Origin: CAYWRO01 sp964460345
Lineage (GTDB): Bacteria > Planctomycetota > Phycisphaerae > Phycisphaerales > UBA1924
DNA length: 43,002 nt
NCBI GenBank assembly: GCA_964460345.1
Contig: CAYWRO010000026.1
Coordinates: forward strand, 1 to 43,002
Direction: 5' to 3'
Below, one piece after another: positions 16,082 to 24,794 of the stretch (position 1 is the stretch's first letter; each line of letters begins with the position of its first letter). The notes under the pieces were generated by a model. That model was not told the origin of the DNA and made no database searches. It saw only the letters and a program-made list of their open reading frames with translations. Both the position numbers and the translations under genes were made by a program.

Positions 16082-17458
16082 GTGGGCATCAGCAGCACGA
16101 TTCTGGAAGCGATCGGGGGAACTCCCCTGGTTCGCCTGAACAAGGTGGTTCCTCCCGGCAGCGCGACGGTGCTGGCCAAGTGCGAGTACATGAACCCGGC
16201 CGGGTCCATCAAGGACCGCATGGCCCTGTACATCATCGAGCAGGCGGAGAAGCAGGGTCTGTTGCGCAAGGGGGGCCTGATCGTCGAGAACACCTCCGGC
16301 AACACGGGGATGGGGATCGCGATGGTCGCCGCGGTGAAGGGGTATCGCTGCGTCTTCACGATTCCGGACAAGATGTCGCTGGAGAAGATCAACTCCCTCA
16401 AGGCGTTCGGGGCGGAGGTGATCGTGACGGCGACGGATGTGCCCGGCGACTCGCCGGAGCACTACGTGAACGTCGCCAAGCGCATCGCCAAGGAGACGCC
16501 GGGGGCCTTTTACGTCGACCAGTACCACACCCAGTGGAACATTGATGCGCATTATCACCTGACCGGGCGCGAGATCTGGGAACAGACCGACGGGGGCAAG
16601 TTCGACGCGTTCGTCGGCGGCACCGGCACGGGCGGCACCGTCTCCGGGGTGGGGCGGTGGATCAAGGAACACAACCGGGACATCAAGGTCATCGGGATCG
16701 ATCCGCTCGGCAGCGTTCACTACCACCTCTTCCACACCGGCACGATGCCAACGCCTTACGTGTACAAGGTGGAGGGGATCGGCGAAGACATCAAGTGCGG
16801 CGCGATGGACTTCTCCGTCGTCGACGACATGCGGCAGGTGAACGATAAGGAGTCGTTCCTGATGGCCCGCCGGCTGGTGCGCGAGGAGGGGCTCTTCTGT
16901 GGAGGGTCGTCCGGCTCGATCGTGCACGGGGCGGTGCAGATCGCCCGGGAGCTCGGGGAGGGCAAGACGGTGGTGACCGTGCTGCCGGACCACGGTTCGC
17001 GGTATGTCAGCAAGTACCTGTCCGACGAGTGGATGCGCGATTACGGCTTCATGGAGGCTGGGCCCGACCTGGGCCTGATCGAGGATCTGCTCGACGGTCG
17101 CCGCGGCCGCGTGATCACGGCTCGCGCCGACGAAAGCGTCTCAGAGTTGATCCGGCGCTTCAAGGACAACGGCATCAGCCAGCTTCCCGTGGTCGACGAG
17201 GCGGGCAAGCCGCAGGGGATGGTGCACGAGATCGACATTCTCCGGGGGCTGCACGACGGGCAGATCAGCCCGGCGTCCCCGGTGCAGGACGTCATGCACC
17301 CAATCGGCGGCCTGGTCTTCCCGAAAGCGCGCGTCGAGGAACTCTTTCACATCTTCGACACCGACCAGGTGGCGGTGGTGGTTGATGAGGCCCGCGTCAT
17401 CGGCGTGGTGAGCCAGATCGACCTGATCGAGTACATGTCCAAGATCGGGCGCGGCTGA
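16082..17458 (+). CDS. Cystathionine beta-synthase-like PLP enzyme with CBS-domain pair
   Basis: A 458-aa pyridoxal-phosphate enzyme of the cysteine synthase/cystathionine beta-synthase family. It begins ILEAIGGTPLVRLNKV. The PLP lysine is Lys44 in NPAGSIKDRM, the substrate loop is ENTSGNTGMGIA, and GGTGTGGTVSGVGRW is the phosphate-binding loop. Residues about 345-458 hold two CBS domains (VITARADESVSELIRRF, DVMHPIGGLVFPKARVEELF), which in relatives regulate activity or oligomerisation. The architecture and length favour cystathionine beta-synthase (serine plus homocysteine) over plain cysteine synthase, which lacks the CBS pair. GTG at 16082 is preferred because GGAGG lies 5 nt upstream; an earlier GTG at 16055 is possible. 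No cystathionine gamma-lyase is adjacent. Confidence 0.9.
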   Translation: MGISSTILEAIGGTPLVRLNKVVPPGSATVLAKCEYMNPAGSIKDRMALYIIEQAEKQGLLRKGGLIVENTSGNTGMGIAMVAAVKGYRCVFTIPDKMSLEKINSLKAFGAEVIVTATDVPGDSPEHYVNVAKRIAKETPGAFYVDQYHTQWNIDAHYHLTGREIWEQTDGGKFDAFVGGTGTGGTVSGVGRWIKEHNRDIKVIGIDPLGSVHYHLFHTGTMPTPYVYKVEGIGEDIKCGAMDFSVVDDMRQVNDKESFLMARRLVREEGLFCGGSSGSIVHGAVQIARELGEGKTVVTVLPDHGSRYVSKYLSDEWMRDYGFMEAGPDLGLIEDLLDGRRGRVITARADESVSELIRRFKDNGISQLPVVDEAGKPQGMVHEIDILRGLHDGQISPASPVQDVMHPIGGLVFPKARVEELFHIFDTDQVAVVVDEARVIGVVSQIDLIEYMSKIGRG

Positions 17459-17484
17459 CCCGCCCCGCGGAGCCCCCCTGACGA

Positions 17485-17937
17485 TCAGTCCGCCGTTCCA
17501 TCCACCACGATCAGCCCGAGCAGCCGGGGCGGATCGCGCAGTTCAAGCTGAGCCAGAACGAGCACATCCGGCCGCTCCGCGGCGAAGAAGCCGCCGGCGC
17601 GGAACGGCTCACCGTGTTCGTTGACGAAATCGTTCAGGTCGAGGGTAAGCGTCTCGCCGATCTCAATCGGCTCGACGTCGCGCCCGTACGAGCCGTTCAG
17701 CCACAGGCGCGAGGGGCCGAAGACGTGGGCCGTGGTATTGGTGAAGGTGATGCGCGTCACATCGCGTGACACCTGGATGTTCAGCGTGTCCTGCTGCGTG
17801 AGGTTGCGCGGGTAGACGGGGTGGGAGCCGTGTTCGCCCGGGCCGGTCGTGCACGCGGCCAGGGGGAGCATCGCAAGGCACGCCAGCGCAAGGCCGCGGA
17901 CTCCCCCGACGCCGTTCTGATTCAGAGAATCTGTCAT
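17485..17937 (-). CDS. Small predicted lipoprotein
   Basis: A 150-aa protein of unrecognised family. The N-terminus has a hydrophobic stretch ending in the lipobox LPLAAC (GLALACLAMLPLAACTTGPG), so the mature protein should begin at the Cys and be lipid-anchored. The rest is a single beta-rich domain (TLNIQVSRDVTRITFTNTTA, PIEIGETLTLDLNDFVNE, DVLVLAQLELRDPPRLLGLI). The ATG at 17937 is the codon that gives a proper signal peptide; the longer frame upstream is antisense to the dihydrouridine synthase gene. The two divergent start codons overlap by 2 nt, so their promoters must lie inside each other's genes. Confidence 0.8.
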   Translation of the reverse strand: MTDSLNQNGVGGVRGLALACLAMLPLAACTTGPGEHGSHPVYPRNLTQQDTLNIQVSRDVTRITFTNTTAHVFGPSRLWLNGSYGRDVEPIEIGETLTLDLNDFVNEHGEPFRAGGFFAAERPDVLVLAQLELRDPPRLLGLIVVDGTAD

Positions 17938-19198
17938 GGCTTCTATCATCCGCTGGATGACCTGCGATGGCAACAATGCGACCCCTCCGAGTCCCGCGAT
18001 TGCTCCCGGGGCCGAGCAGATCGACGTCCGCGAGACGGCGCGGCAGATCGGCGCGCGCGGGGTGGACCCTCGCCTCGCAGCGCTCGTGCCGGAGGTCGAT
18101 GCGCCGTTCTTCCAGGCGGGGCTGGCGGGGTATTCCGACGCCGCGATGCGGATTGTGGCGCGGCGGCAGGGATGCCCCCTCTGTGTGACGGAGGCGCTGC
18201 TCGACCGCTCGCTGCTGGGCGGCGGGCACGGGTTCGACAAGGCCGATCTCGGTCTTCTGGCCGACAACGTGCCCGGGGGACAGGAGGATCACCCGCTGAT
18301 CGGGCAGATCATGGGCTCCGACCCCGATGAGATGGCCGCTGCGGCGGTGAAGATGGTCGAGCAGGGCCGGCGGCCGGCACACGAGTATCGCAAGATTCGC
18401 GAGCGCGGCCTGGAGGCTGCCCCGGAGAGCGCGGGACATGTGGAGGCATCGGAGCGGACCTTCGCCGCGATTGACGTCAATCTGGCGTGCCCCGTCAAGA
18501 AGATCAAGGCCAAGGCCCGCGGCGGGCACTGGCTGCGTGAGCCGGAAGGCGCGATTGAAATTCTGCGTGCGGTGCGAGACGCCGTGCCGCGGGAGATCCC
18601 CGTCACCGTCAAGATGCGCCGCGGGTCGGATGATTCAGCGGAGGCGGAGCGGAACTTCTTCCGCCTGTTTGAGGGCGCTTATGACGTCGGCTGTTCGTGG
18701 GTGACTGTGCACGGGCGGACGGTGGAGCAGAAGTATGTCGGCCCCTCGCGCTGGACGTTTCTGCGCGATCTCGTGGCGCGGTATCCGGATCGGCTGATTT
18801 TCGGCTCCGGGGATGTCTGGGAAGTGGAGGACATCTTCCGGATGATCGCCTACACAGGTGTCCATTCGGTAAGCGTGGCGCGCGGGTGCATCGGGAACCC
18901 GTGGATCTTCCGGCAGGCGCGCGAACTGATGGCCGGGCGCGAACCGGCCACGCCGACCATCGCGGAGCAGCGTGCCGTGCTGCACGAACACTTTGAACTG
19001 AGCGTGGCCGTCAATGGAGAGCAGCGAGCCGGACGCATGATGCGCAAGTTCGGCATCAAGTTCAGCCGCCATCACCCGCGCGGCGACGAAGTGAAGATGC
19101 GCATGGTGCGGGTCAGCAGCGTCGAGGATTGGCTTGCCGTGCTGGACGAGTTCTACGGCGAGAACAGCCGCGCGCAGGAGCACGCCGGCGCGGCCTGA
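17936..19198 (+). CDS. tRNA-dihydrouridine synthase (Dus family)
   Basis: FMN- and NADPH-dependent enzyme that reduces uridines in the tRNA D-loop, 420 aa from this start. The TIM barrel shows FFQAGLAGYSDAAMR near residues 58-72 (the PMAGVTD-like strand), QIMGSDPDEMAAAA at 124-137, and the catalytic loop VNLACPVKKI with Cys185. Then follow VTVKMRRG, VTVHGRTVEQKY, SGDV and VSVARGCIGNPWIF, which bind FMN and substrate. About 35 charged residues (145-178) are inserted between the QIMGSDP helix and the catalytic strand, where typical Dus proteins have almost none. The 50 N-terminal residues are not family-like, so the true start may be later than the ATG at 17936. It is divergent from the lipoprotein gene. 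Confidence 0.9.
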   Translation: MASIIRWMTCDGNNATPPSPAIAPGAEQIDVRETARQIGARGVDPRLAALVPEVDAPFFQAGLAGYSDAAMRIVARRQGCPLCVTEALLDRSLLGGGHGFDKADLGLLADNVPGGQEDHPLIGQIMGSDPDEMAAAAVKMVEQGRRPAHEYRKIRERGLEAAPESAGHVEASERTFAAIDVNLACPVKKIKAKARGGHWLREPEGAIEILRAVRDAVPREIPVTVKMRRGSDDSAEAERNFFRLFEGAYDVGCSWVTVHGRTVEQKYVGPSRWTFLRDLVARYPDRLIFGSGDVWEVEDIFRMIAYTGVHSVSVARGCIGNPWIFRQARELMAGREPATPTIAEQRAVLHEHFELSVAVNGEQRAGRMMRKFGIKFSRHHPRGDEVKMRMVRVSSVEDWLAVLDEFYGENSRAQEHAGAA

Positions 19199-19252
19199 CG
19201 CAAGCCTCGTCAGAAACACGCTGATCTGGATGAGTGTAACCGGGCGAGAAAA

Positions 19253-21667
19253 CTACGCGGACTTCTGCCGCGCGGGCTGCTGCGGCGTCGACAGGCTGAC
19301 GCCATCGGCCCGAACGCGGTCGCCGGTATCTGCGCCCGCCGCGGCGACGGCCGTGCCTGTCCGCGTCTCTTCCTTCTTCGGCCCGGGGTATGCGATCCGG
19401 CCGTGGTAGATCGCCGCGAGCGTCTTGGAAACGGTCTCCACGATGAGGTTGAGCTCGCGCAGGGTCAGATCGCATTCATCAAACTGTCCATCCAGCAGGC
19501 GCTTGTTGGCGATCTGGCGGACCATGGCATCAATGCGGCTTGGCGTCGGGTCGGCCATGGCGCGCGCAGCGCTCTCCACGGCGTCGCACAGCATGATAAT
19601 CGCGACTTCCTTGCTGCGCGGCTTGGGGCCGGGATAGCGGTACTCAATCTCGGAGGGTTCACCAACGGGTTCGCCAGTTGCCTCCGCGTTCTCAGCAGCG
19701 CGCTTGCGGGCGCGGTGATAGAAGAACTCGACAAGCGTCGTGCCGTGGTGACCTTCGATGAAATGATGAAGCGAACGCGGCAGGGCAAACTCCCGCGCAA
19801 GCTCCAGCCCGTCCTTGACGTGCCCCACGATGATCAGCAGCGACATCGCCGGCGAGAGCTTGTCGTGGCGGTTGATGCCAGGCGTCTGGTTCTCGACGAA
19901 ATACTCGGGCTTGTTCATCTTCCCGATGTCGTGGTAGAGCGCCCCGACGTACGTGAGCAGCCCATTCGCGCCGATGGCATCGGCCGCGGCCTCTCCGAGA
20001 GAGGCGACGTTGAGCGAGTGGTTGTAGGTGCCGGGTGCGCGCTGCTGAAGCTGGCGGAGCAGCGGCTGCTTGGGGTCGCGCAGCTCGATGAGCGTCATAC
20101 CCGTCGTGATGTCGAAGCCCTTCTCGAGCGTGGGGAGGATGAACAGCGTGAGGCCGCCCACGAACATCCCCCCGAAGGCCGCCATCGCCGAGTCCCAGGC
20201 GATCTGTTGAATCGCTGGAATAGTCGCCGGCAGATCGACGAGCCCCATGGCCCACTGGGCCAGGGCCAGAATCAGCCCCGTCACCACGCCCATCCGGATG
20301 ATCGTGTTGCGGTCGCGAACGTCGTGAAGCTGCCAGACGGCGGTTGCGGCGCCCGCGAGGATGATGGCGAGCATGCCGATGGGCTGGCCGAGCGCGATGC
20401 AGATGAGCACCGCGTGCAACACGCTGACGGCCAGCGCCATGCGCTGTTCATACGCAATGGTCAAAATAACCGCCACAAAGACCGTCGGCGCCACGGCAGC
20501 CAGCGCGATCATGTCCGGCTTGAGTTGCGTTGCCCAGCATGCAATCGCCATGGCCGTGGCAAGAACGGCCGCGATCGCCCCGGCCCGCGCAGGATTTCGA
20601 CGGACCCGCGGCACGTACCGGATGAGATAGCCGATCAGGGCGGCCGTGGTAAGCGCCACCGCGCCGGCGACCCCGGCCCTGCGGAGCCAGATTCGTGAGG
20701 CCGGCGCCTTCTCGTGATACGCGGCGATCTCCGCCTCATATCGGTCAAGGTCGGCCTGGGTGAGTGTGTCGCCCCGGCGAAACAGCGGCATCCCCACTTC
20801 AAAGGCGCGCTTGACGGCGGGCACGGCTGCCGCCGCGCGTTCCATGGCCGCTTCGGTCGCCGCCTGGTCATAGGTGAATGTGGGCTGGCTGAGGCGCTGC
20901 AGACGGGCGACGACCAGCTCGAGCAGCGCGCCTTCAAACCCCGCGCCGCGCACGCCGGATTCATTCACGCCGGCCGCCGCGACGCGGCGGATCTCTTCGG
21001 CGAAGGTGCTGCTGTCCAGGACGATGATGCGCCCGACGTTGACGCGCGCCTCCTGCCGCCCATCAACGCGCAACTCCAGCATCGGCGCATCGATGAGGCG
21101 CTGCTGATCACGGGTGGCCAGGATCGGCGCAGAGCGGCGCAGACGCTCATACAGCCGGCTGACCTTCTCCGTCCACTCCGGCTTCAGGTTGCCGCCTTCA
21201 TCGACCTGCGCCTGAATCTCGGCCAGCCACTCGGCCTTCAGGCCGAACTGTTCGCGCAAATCGTACTTCACCGATTCGATCGACTGCGCATCCATCAACG
21301 CCAGCGGCAGGTTCTCGATCTGCGCTCGAAGGTTGTCGAGCACCGCGACGTTGGCATTGAGGATGCGATCCGTGCGCTGCCGTGCCGCGGCACGACGCGC
21401 CTCGGTCGCCTGATCGTCGATCACTTCGAAGGGCACACGGACGGTCTGGCTTTCGCGCATGACGCGCCCGACCGCGACCAAAGGGCTCTCTCTCGCGCGG
21501 ATCGCCAGAACGGAGCAGGCGACCGTGAAGAGGACGGAGGTCACGATGCCCCACACGAGCGTCCGGCTGCGCAGCAGTGTGTGCCACGGTCCATGGCGGC
21601 GGGCCATGGAACGGCGCAACTCGGCCGTTCTCGCCCCCGATCCGGATTTCGGCGCTTCCTTTGCCAT
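19253..21667 (-). CDS. pgpH: 7TMR-HDED/HD-domain phosphodiesterase, PgpH (YqfF) family
   Basis: An 804-aa membrane protein with the full PgpH layout: a first membrane span near residues 32-55 (LVWGIVTSVLFTVACSVLAI), a large periplasmic 7TMR-HDED-like region to about residue 330, a seven-helix membrane block (about 335-505), and a cytoplasmic HD domain. The metal-binding HD pair is His579-Asp580 in LYHDIGKMNKPEYF, followed by NRHDKLSP and IEGHHGTTLVEFFY. Characterised family members hydrolyse cyclic di-AMP; that activity is assumed from family. It starts 6 nt after phoH, the common bacterial order. The usual third partner, ybeY, is not next to it; the downstream neighbour is a convergent dus gene. 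The basic N-terminus and C-terminal tail after about residue 745 are variable. Confidence 0.92.
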   Translation of the reverse strand: MAKEAPKSGSGARTAELRRSMARRHGPWHTLLRSRTLVWGIVTSVLFTVACSVLAIRARESPLVAVGRVMRESQTVRVPFEVIDDQATEARRAAARQRTDRILNANVAVLDNLRAQIENLPLALMDAQSIESVKYDLREQFGLKAEWLAEIQAQVDEGGNLKPEWTEKVSRLYERLRRSAPILATRDQQRLIDAPMLELRVDGRQEARVNVGRIIVLDSSTFAEEIRRVAAAGVNESGVRGAGFEGALLELVVARLQRLSQPTFTYDQAATEAAMERAAAAVPAVKRAFEVGMPLFRRGDTLTQADLDRYEAEIAAYHEKAPASRIWLRRAGVAGAVALTTAALIGYLIRYVPRVRRNPARAGAIAAVLATAMAIACWATQLKPDMIALAAVAPTVFVAVILTIAYEQRMALAVSVLHAVLICIALGQPIGMLAIILAGAATAVWQLHDVRDRNTIIRMGVVTGLILALAQWAMGLVDLPATIPAIQQIAWDSAMAAFGGMFVGGLTLFILPTLEKGFDITTGMTLIELRDPKQPLLRQLQQRAPGTYNHSLNVASLGEAAADAIGANGLLTYVGALYHDIGKMNKPEYFVENQTPGINRHDKLSPAMSLLIIVGHVKDGLELAREFALPRSLHHFIEGHHGTTLVEFFYHRARKRAAENAEATGEPVGEPSEIEYRYPGPKPRSKEVAIIMLCDAVESAARAMADPTPSRIDAMVRQIANKRLLDGQFDECDLTLRELNLIVETVSKTLAAIYHGRIAYPGPKKEETRTGTAVAAAGADTGDRVRADGVSLSTPQQPARQKSA

Positions 21668-21673
21668 GGCTGC

Positions 21674-22837
21674 CTAGTGCTCGCTTGCCGACCGCGGCTG
21701 GCCCTCAGCCGCCGGCTCCTGCAACTCCTCCAGCACGGCGCGGGCAATCGATTCCTCTTCACGCCGCCCGTATGCCTCCACGATGCGCTGCACGAGGCTG
21801 TGGCGCACGATATCCCCTTCGGTCAATGTGACGAAGGAGATGCCGGGAATCCGGCGCAGCCGCCGCGCGGCGTCAATCAGACCACTGGATGTGGGGTCTT
21901 CAAGGTCGATCTGCGTCGTATCACCCGTCACGATCATCTTGGAGCCGTGGCCCATGCGTGTCAGGAACATGTGCATCTGGCCGCGGGTCGTGTTCTGGGC
22001 CTCGTCAAGAATGATGACCGCCCCGTTCAGGGTGCGCCCGCGCATGTAGGCCAGCGGAACGACCTCAATCACATCGTTCATCATGAAGCGCTTGATGGTG
22101 GGGAAGTCCATCATGTCGTGGAGCGCATCCAGCAGGGGGCGCAGGTAGGGGTTAACCTTGGCCTCCAGGTCGCCCGGCAAAAAGCCGAGGCGTTCCCCCG
22201 CCTCGACGGCTGGCCGAACCAGAATGAGCTTGCGGGCCCGCTCCGTCTTCAAAAGGTGTACGGCGACCGCCACCGCCAGGTACGTCTTTCCCGTCCCGGC
22301 CGGGCCGATGCCGAAAATGAGGTCGTGCGTGCGGATGGCCTCGAGATAGTGATGCTGGTTGGGGGTCCGGGCGCGAATACGCTGGCCGCCAACATAGACA
22401 TCCAGTTCTTCATCGAACGGCTGGTCGAGGCGCCCGGCGCGTGGGCTGCGAATCTGATTCTCATCAGCCGAGTCCGCCAGCACGCCCGCCGCGGCCCGGC
22501 TGACCAGATCCAGCACCTGCGGCCGGTCCAGCGGTTTGTGAGACGCGGCCGCTTCCTGCAGACGTCGCATGACAGTATCGGCAGCGGTGACCGACTCCCG
22601 CGGCCCGCTGAAGCGCACCGATCCCTCCCTGGCCGCAACCTGGACACCAAGACCCTCGCGAATGATCTTGAGGTTGCGGTCACCGAGCCCGAGCACGGTC
22701 ACGCGCTCGGGGCCCTGGGGAACCTGGACGGTGATCTCCACGTCGCTTTCGCTCCCAGTGGTACTCGCCCCCGTTGCTCCCCTGCTGCAGCCCCGGCCGC
22801 CGCTCCGGGCGCGGGCCCAGCCAAAACTGTCCCTCAC
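21674..22837 (-). CDS. PhoH family ATPase (PhoH-like protein)
   Basis: A 387-aa P-loop ATPase of the PhoH family, associated in bacteria with RNA metabolism and often linked to YbeY. An N-terminal KH-like segment (VTVLGLGDRNLKIIREGLGV, 47-65) precedes the ATPase. Walker A is GPAGTGKT with Lys184 and Walker B is VIILDEAQ at 274-281; KMIVTGDTTQIDL gives the sensor region. The open frame starts at a GTG at 22837 with no visible ribosome site. A GTG at 22741 is preceded by GGGAG and would begin just before the KH-like segment, so the first 32 residues are doubtful. It is followed after 6 nt by the pgpH-type gene, with which it forms an operon, and is divergent from a lipoprotein gene. Confidence 0.92.
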   Translation of the reverse strand: MRDSFGWARARSGGRGCSRGATGASTTGSESDVEITVQVPQGPERVTVLGLGDRNLKIIREGLGVQVAAREGSVRFSGPRESVTAADTVMRRLQEAAASHKPLDRPQVLDLVSRAAAGVLADSADENQIRSPRAGRLDQPFDEELDVYVGGQRIRARTPNQHHYLEAIRTHDLIFGIGPAGTGKTYLAVAVAVHLLKTERARKLILVRPAVEAGERLGFLPGDLEAKVNPYLRPLLDALHDMMDFPTIKRFMMNDVIEVVPLAYMRGRTLNGAVIILDEAQNTTRGQMHMFLTRMGHGSKMIVTGDTTQIDLEDPTSSGLIDAARRLRRIPGISFVTLTEGDIVRHSLVQRIVEAYGRREEESIARAVLEELQEPAAEGQPRSASEH

Positions 22838-22872
22838 AGGCGTGTACCCATACCAGAGTTAGGACGCACCGG

Positions 22873-23331
22873 ATGAGGCTTTGTTTGCAGAATTATCGGA
22901 TCGGCCGCGGCCTCACTGAAGGCTGGCGGCTGACCTCTTGGGTCGTGGCCACCATCCTTTTCGTGGCAGGGTGCGCTCTAAAGCCACCTGAAATGGGGGG
23001 TATTCTTGCGGGGGCTCCGGTTCTGCGAGGCACGGGAGAGTGGGACGATGTGCACGCCGCGGTCCTGGTGGGGGCCGAGAAGAGTGAGTGCGCCATCGTC
23101 AAGGTGTACGAGCCATCGCCGGATGTCCGCCTGTTCCGGCTGGAGACCGTGCGGTCGGAGACGGCGTGGCTCGAGGTCTCCCGCATTAGTGAAGGAGAAG
23201 GCGGTGCCGAGGTCCGGATGCAGGCTCGGATCGGCCGGTTTGGTGATGTCGAGCGAGAGCGGGCCTTGATGGCGCGGATCGCGGAGCGGCTGCGGCGGCT
23301 CGCCGGCGTGGACTACCGGCCCGTCCCGTGA
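22873..23331 (+). CDS. Predicted lipoprotein of unknown function
   Basis: A 152-aa protein with a long N-region and a hydrophobic segment ending in the lipobox-like VAGC (VVATILFVAGCALKPP). The rest is one compact domain with alternating strands (DDVHAAVLVGAEKSECAIVK, VRLFRLETVRSETAWLEVSR) and a C-terminal Arg-rich helix (ERERALMARIAERLRRLAG). I do not recognise the family. The ATG at 22873 has AGGA about 9 nt upstream and gives a sensible signal peptide. Its last 19 nt overlap the 3' end of the convergent sensor-kinase gene, so transcripts of the two must be antisense to each other there. Confidence 0.72.
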   Translation: MRLCLQNYRIGRGLTEGWRLTSWVVATILFVAGCALKPPEMGGILAGAPVLRGTGEWDDVHAAVLVGAEKSECAIVKVYEPSPDVRLFRLETVRSETAWLEVSRISEGEGGAEVRMQARIGRFGDVERERALMARIAERLRRLAGVDYRPVP

Positions 23332-24794
23332 GGTTCGTGGGTCGCCGCGGGCGCTTCGGGAATCTCGATCCAGACAGTGGCCCCCTGGCCCCAGATGGAA
23401 GTCAGGCCGACCTCGCCATTCAGCGCGCGGACCGCGTGTTTGACGATGGAGAGCCCGAGCCCGGTGCCGCGTGGGCCGTCGGCCGTGGGGCCGGACCGGG
23501 CCTGCTCAATCTGGTAGTAGCGCTCAAAGACGCGGGCCTGGTGCTCGAGAGGGATGCCCGGGCCAAGATCAATCACCTCGAAACGGGCGATGGGAGAGGC
23601 TGCCGCCTCGTCCGATTGCTTCAGGCGTTTGCCGACGATTCGGACGGTCGTGCCCTCGCGCGTGAATCGGGCGGCGTTGTCAACGAGGTTGCGTAAGGCC
23701 AGCAGCAGGAGGCGGCGGTCGGTCGCGAAACCGTCCAACTCCGGTTCGAACTCAAACGCCAGGGAGACCGATCGACGGCGACAGACATCCTCAAAGAGCG
23801 ATCGAAGAGACTCGGTGAGGTCGGCGAGCGAGAGCGGCGCAATGGCAAGTGTGACCCCATCGGCCTCCAGCCGGGAAAGATCCATCAGGTCGCGAAGCAT
23901 CTCCTCAAGGCGTGTGGCGTGTGCCTCAATCATCTTCACGAGACGATTGGCCTCGCTTTGATCCCCCGGTCCAAGCATTGAAAGGGTTTCCGCCGCACCC
24001 CGGATGGCCGCCACGGGCGTCCGCAGTTCGTGGGAGGCATTGGCGACAAAGTCCGTTTTGACCTGAACGGCCTTCTCCGCTTCGGTGACGTCGCGGAGGA
24101 GGAGGACAACCCCGAAAACGCCTTTTCCGCTGGCTGCCGGAATGGGGGAGGCGGAAACCTGGAAGATGCGGGGGCCGCTCGCGGCAATGAGCCGTACCCG
24201 GGCGCGGCGGGGCTCTCCCTTTCGGGCATGCGCGTGGTGCTCACGGAGAGTCTCGTGGGTGATGACCTCGTGGAGTGGACGTCCGATAAGTCCATTGGCG
24301 GGCGCATCCAGGATCGCTTCGGCCGCGCGGTTACTTAAGAAGATACGGTCGCGATTGTCGGTGGCGACGACCGGCTCATCAAGGGCGCCAATGAGCGACT
24401 CGAGGTTCCGCGTCTTGCGGTCGACCTCTTCGAGCTGGGCCGTGAGGCGCTCGCCGAGGGCGTTGAGCAGCTCGTGGACTGGGGCAAAAGGATCCTGGCG
24501 ACTCAGCGCGATCGGGCGCTGCGACTGGCCCGGGCCCCAGTCGGCTTCAAGGAGGGAGCGGGCGTGGTCCTCAACATGCCGGAGGTGTTGCTCGGACGCG
24601 CGGCGTCGCCTCCAGGCGACCGCCGCGGCGGCGAAGGTGGCCAGCACCAGGAGGAGGCCTGCCCAGAGTGGGTGATCCATGAAGCGCCCGACGGCGAACG
24701 CAACCACGGCCAGGCCGAGGAAGGGGCCGGCCGTTGCAGCGATCGATGCACGGTTCTGGTAACCCAAGGCAGCTCCCCGCGTGTGCCGGTTCAA
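23313..24794 (-). CDS. phoR: PhoR-like sensor histidine kinase
   Basis: A 493-aa membrane kinase. Two adjacent membrane spans lie at about 17-38 and 43-61, with almost no periplasmic loop, as in PhoR. A PAS domain (LESLIGALDEPVVATDNRDR, 131-235) follows, then HisKA with His255 in FVANASHELRTPVAAI, then the ATPase domain with LRNLVDNAARF, DLGPGIP and GTGLGLSIVKHAV. It should phosphorylate the response regulator encoded just upstream. Translation appears to start at a TTG that overlaps the regulator's stop as TTGA, a coupling arrangement; a second TTG at codon 10 is possible. The phosphate role is inferred from architecture and from the two porin genes on the other side of the regulator. Confidence 0.9.
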   Translation of the reverse strand: MNRHTRGAALGYQNRASIAATAGPFLGLAVVAFAVGRFMDHPLWAGLLLVLATFAAAAVAWRRRRASEQHLRHVEDHARSLLEADWGPGQSQRPIALSRQDPFAPVHELLNALGERLTAQLEEVDRKTRNLESLIGALDEPVVATDNRDRIFLSNRAAEAILDAPANGLIGRPLHEVITHETLREHHAHARKGEPRRARVRLIAASGPRIFQVSASPIPAASGKGVFGVVLLLRDVTEAEKAVQVKTDFVANASHELRTPVAAIRGAAETLSMLGPGDQSEANRLVKMIEAHATRLEEMLRDLMDLSRLEADGVTLAIAPLSLADLTESLRSLFEDVCRRRSVSLAFEFEPELDGFATDRRLLLLALRNLVDNAARFTREGTTVRIVGKRLKQSDEAAASPIARFEVIDLGPGIPLEHQARVFERYYQIEQARSGPTADGPRGTGLGLSIVKHAVRALNGEVGLTSIWGQGATVWIEIPEAPAATHEPHGTGR

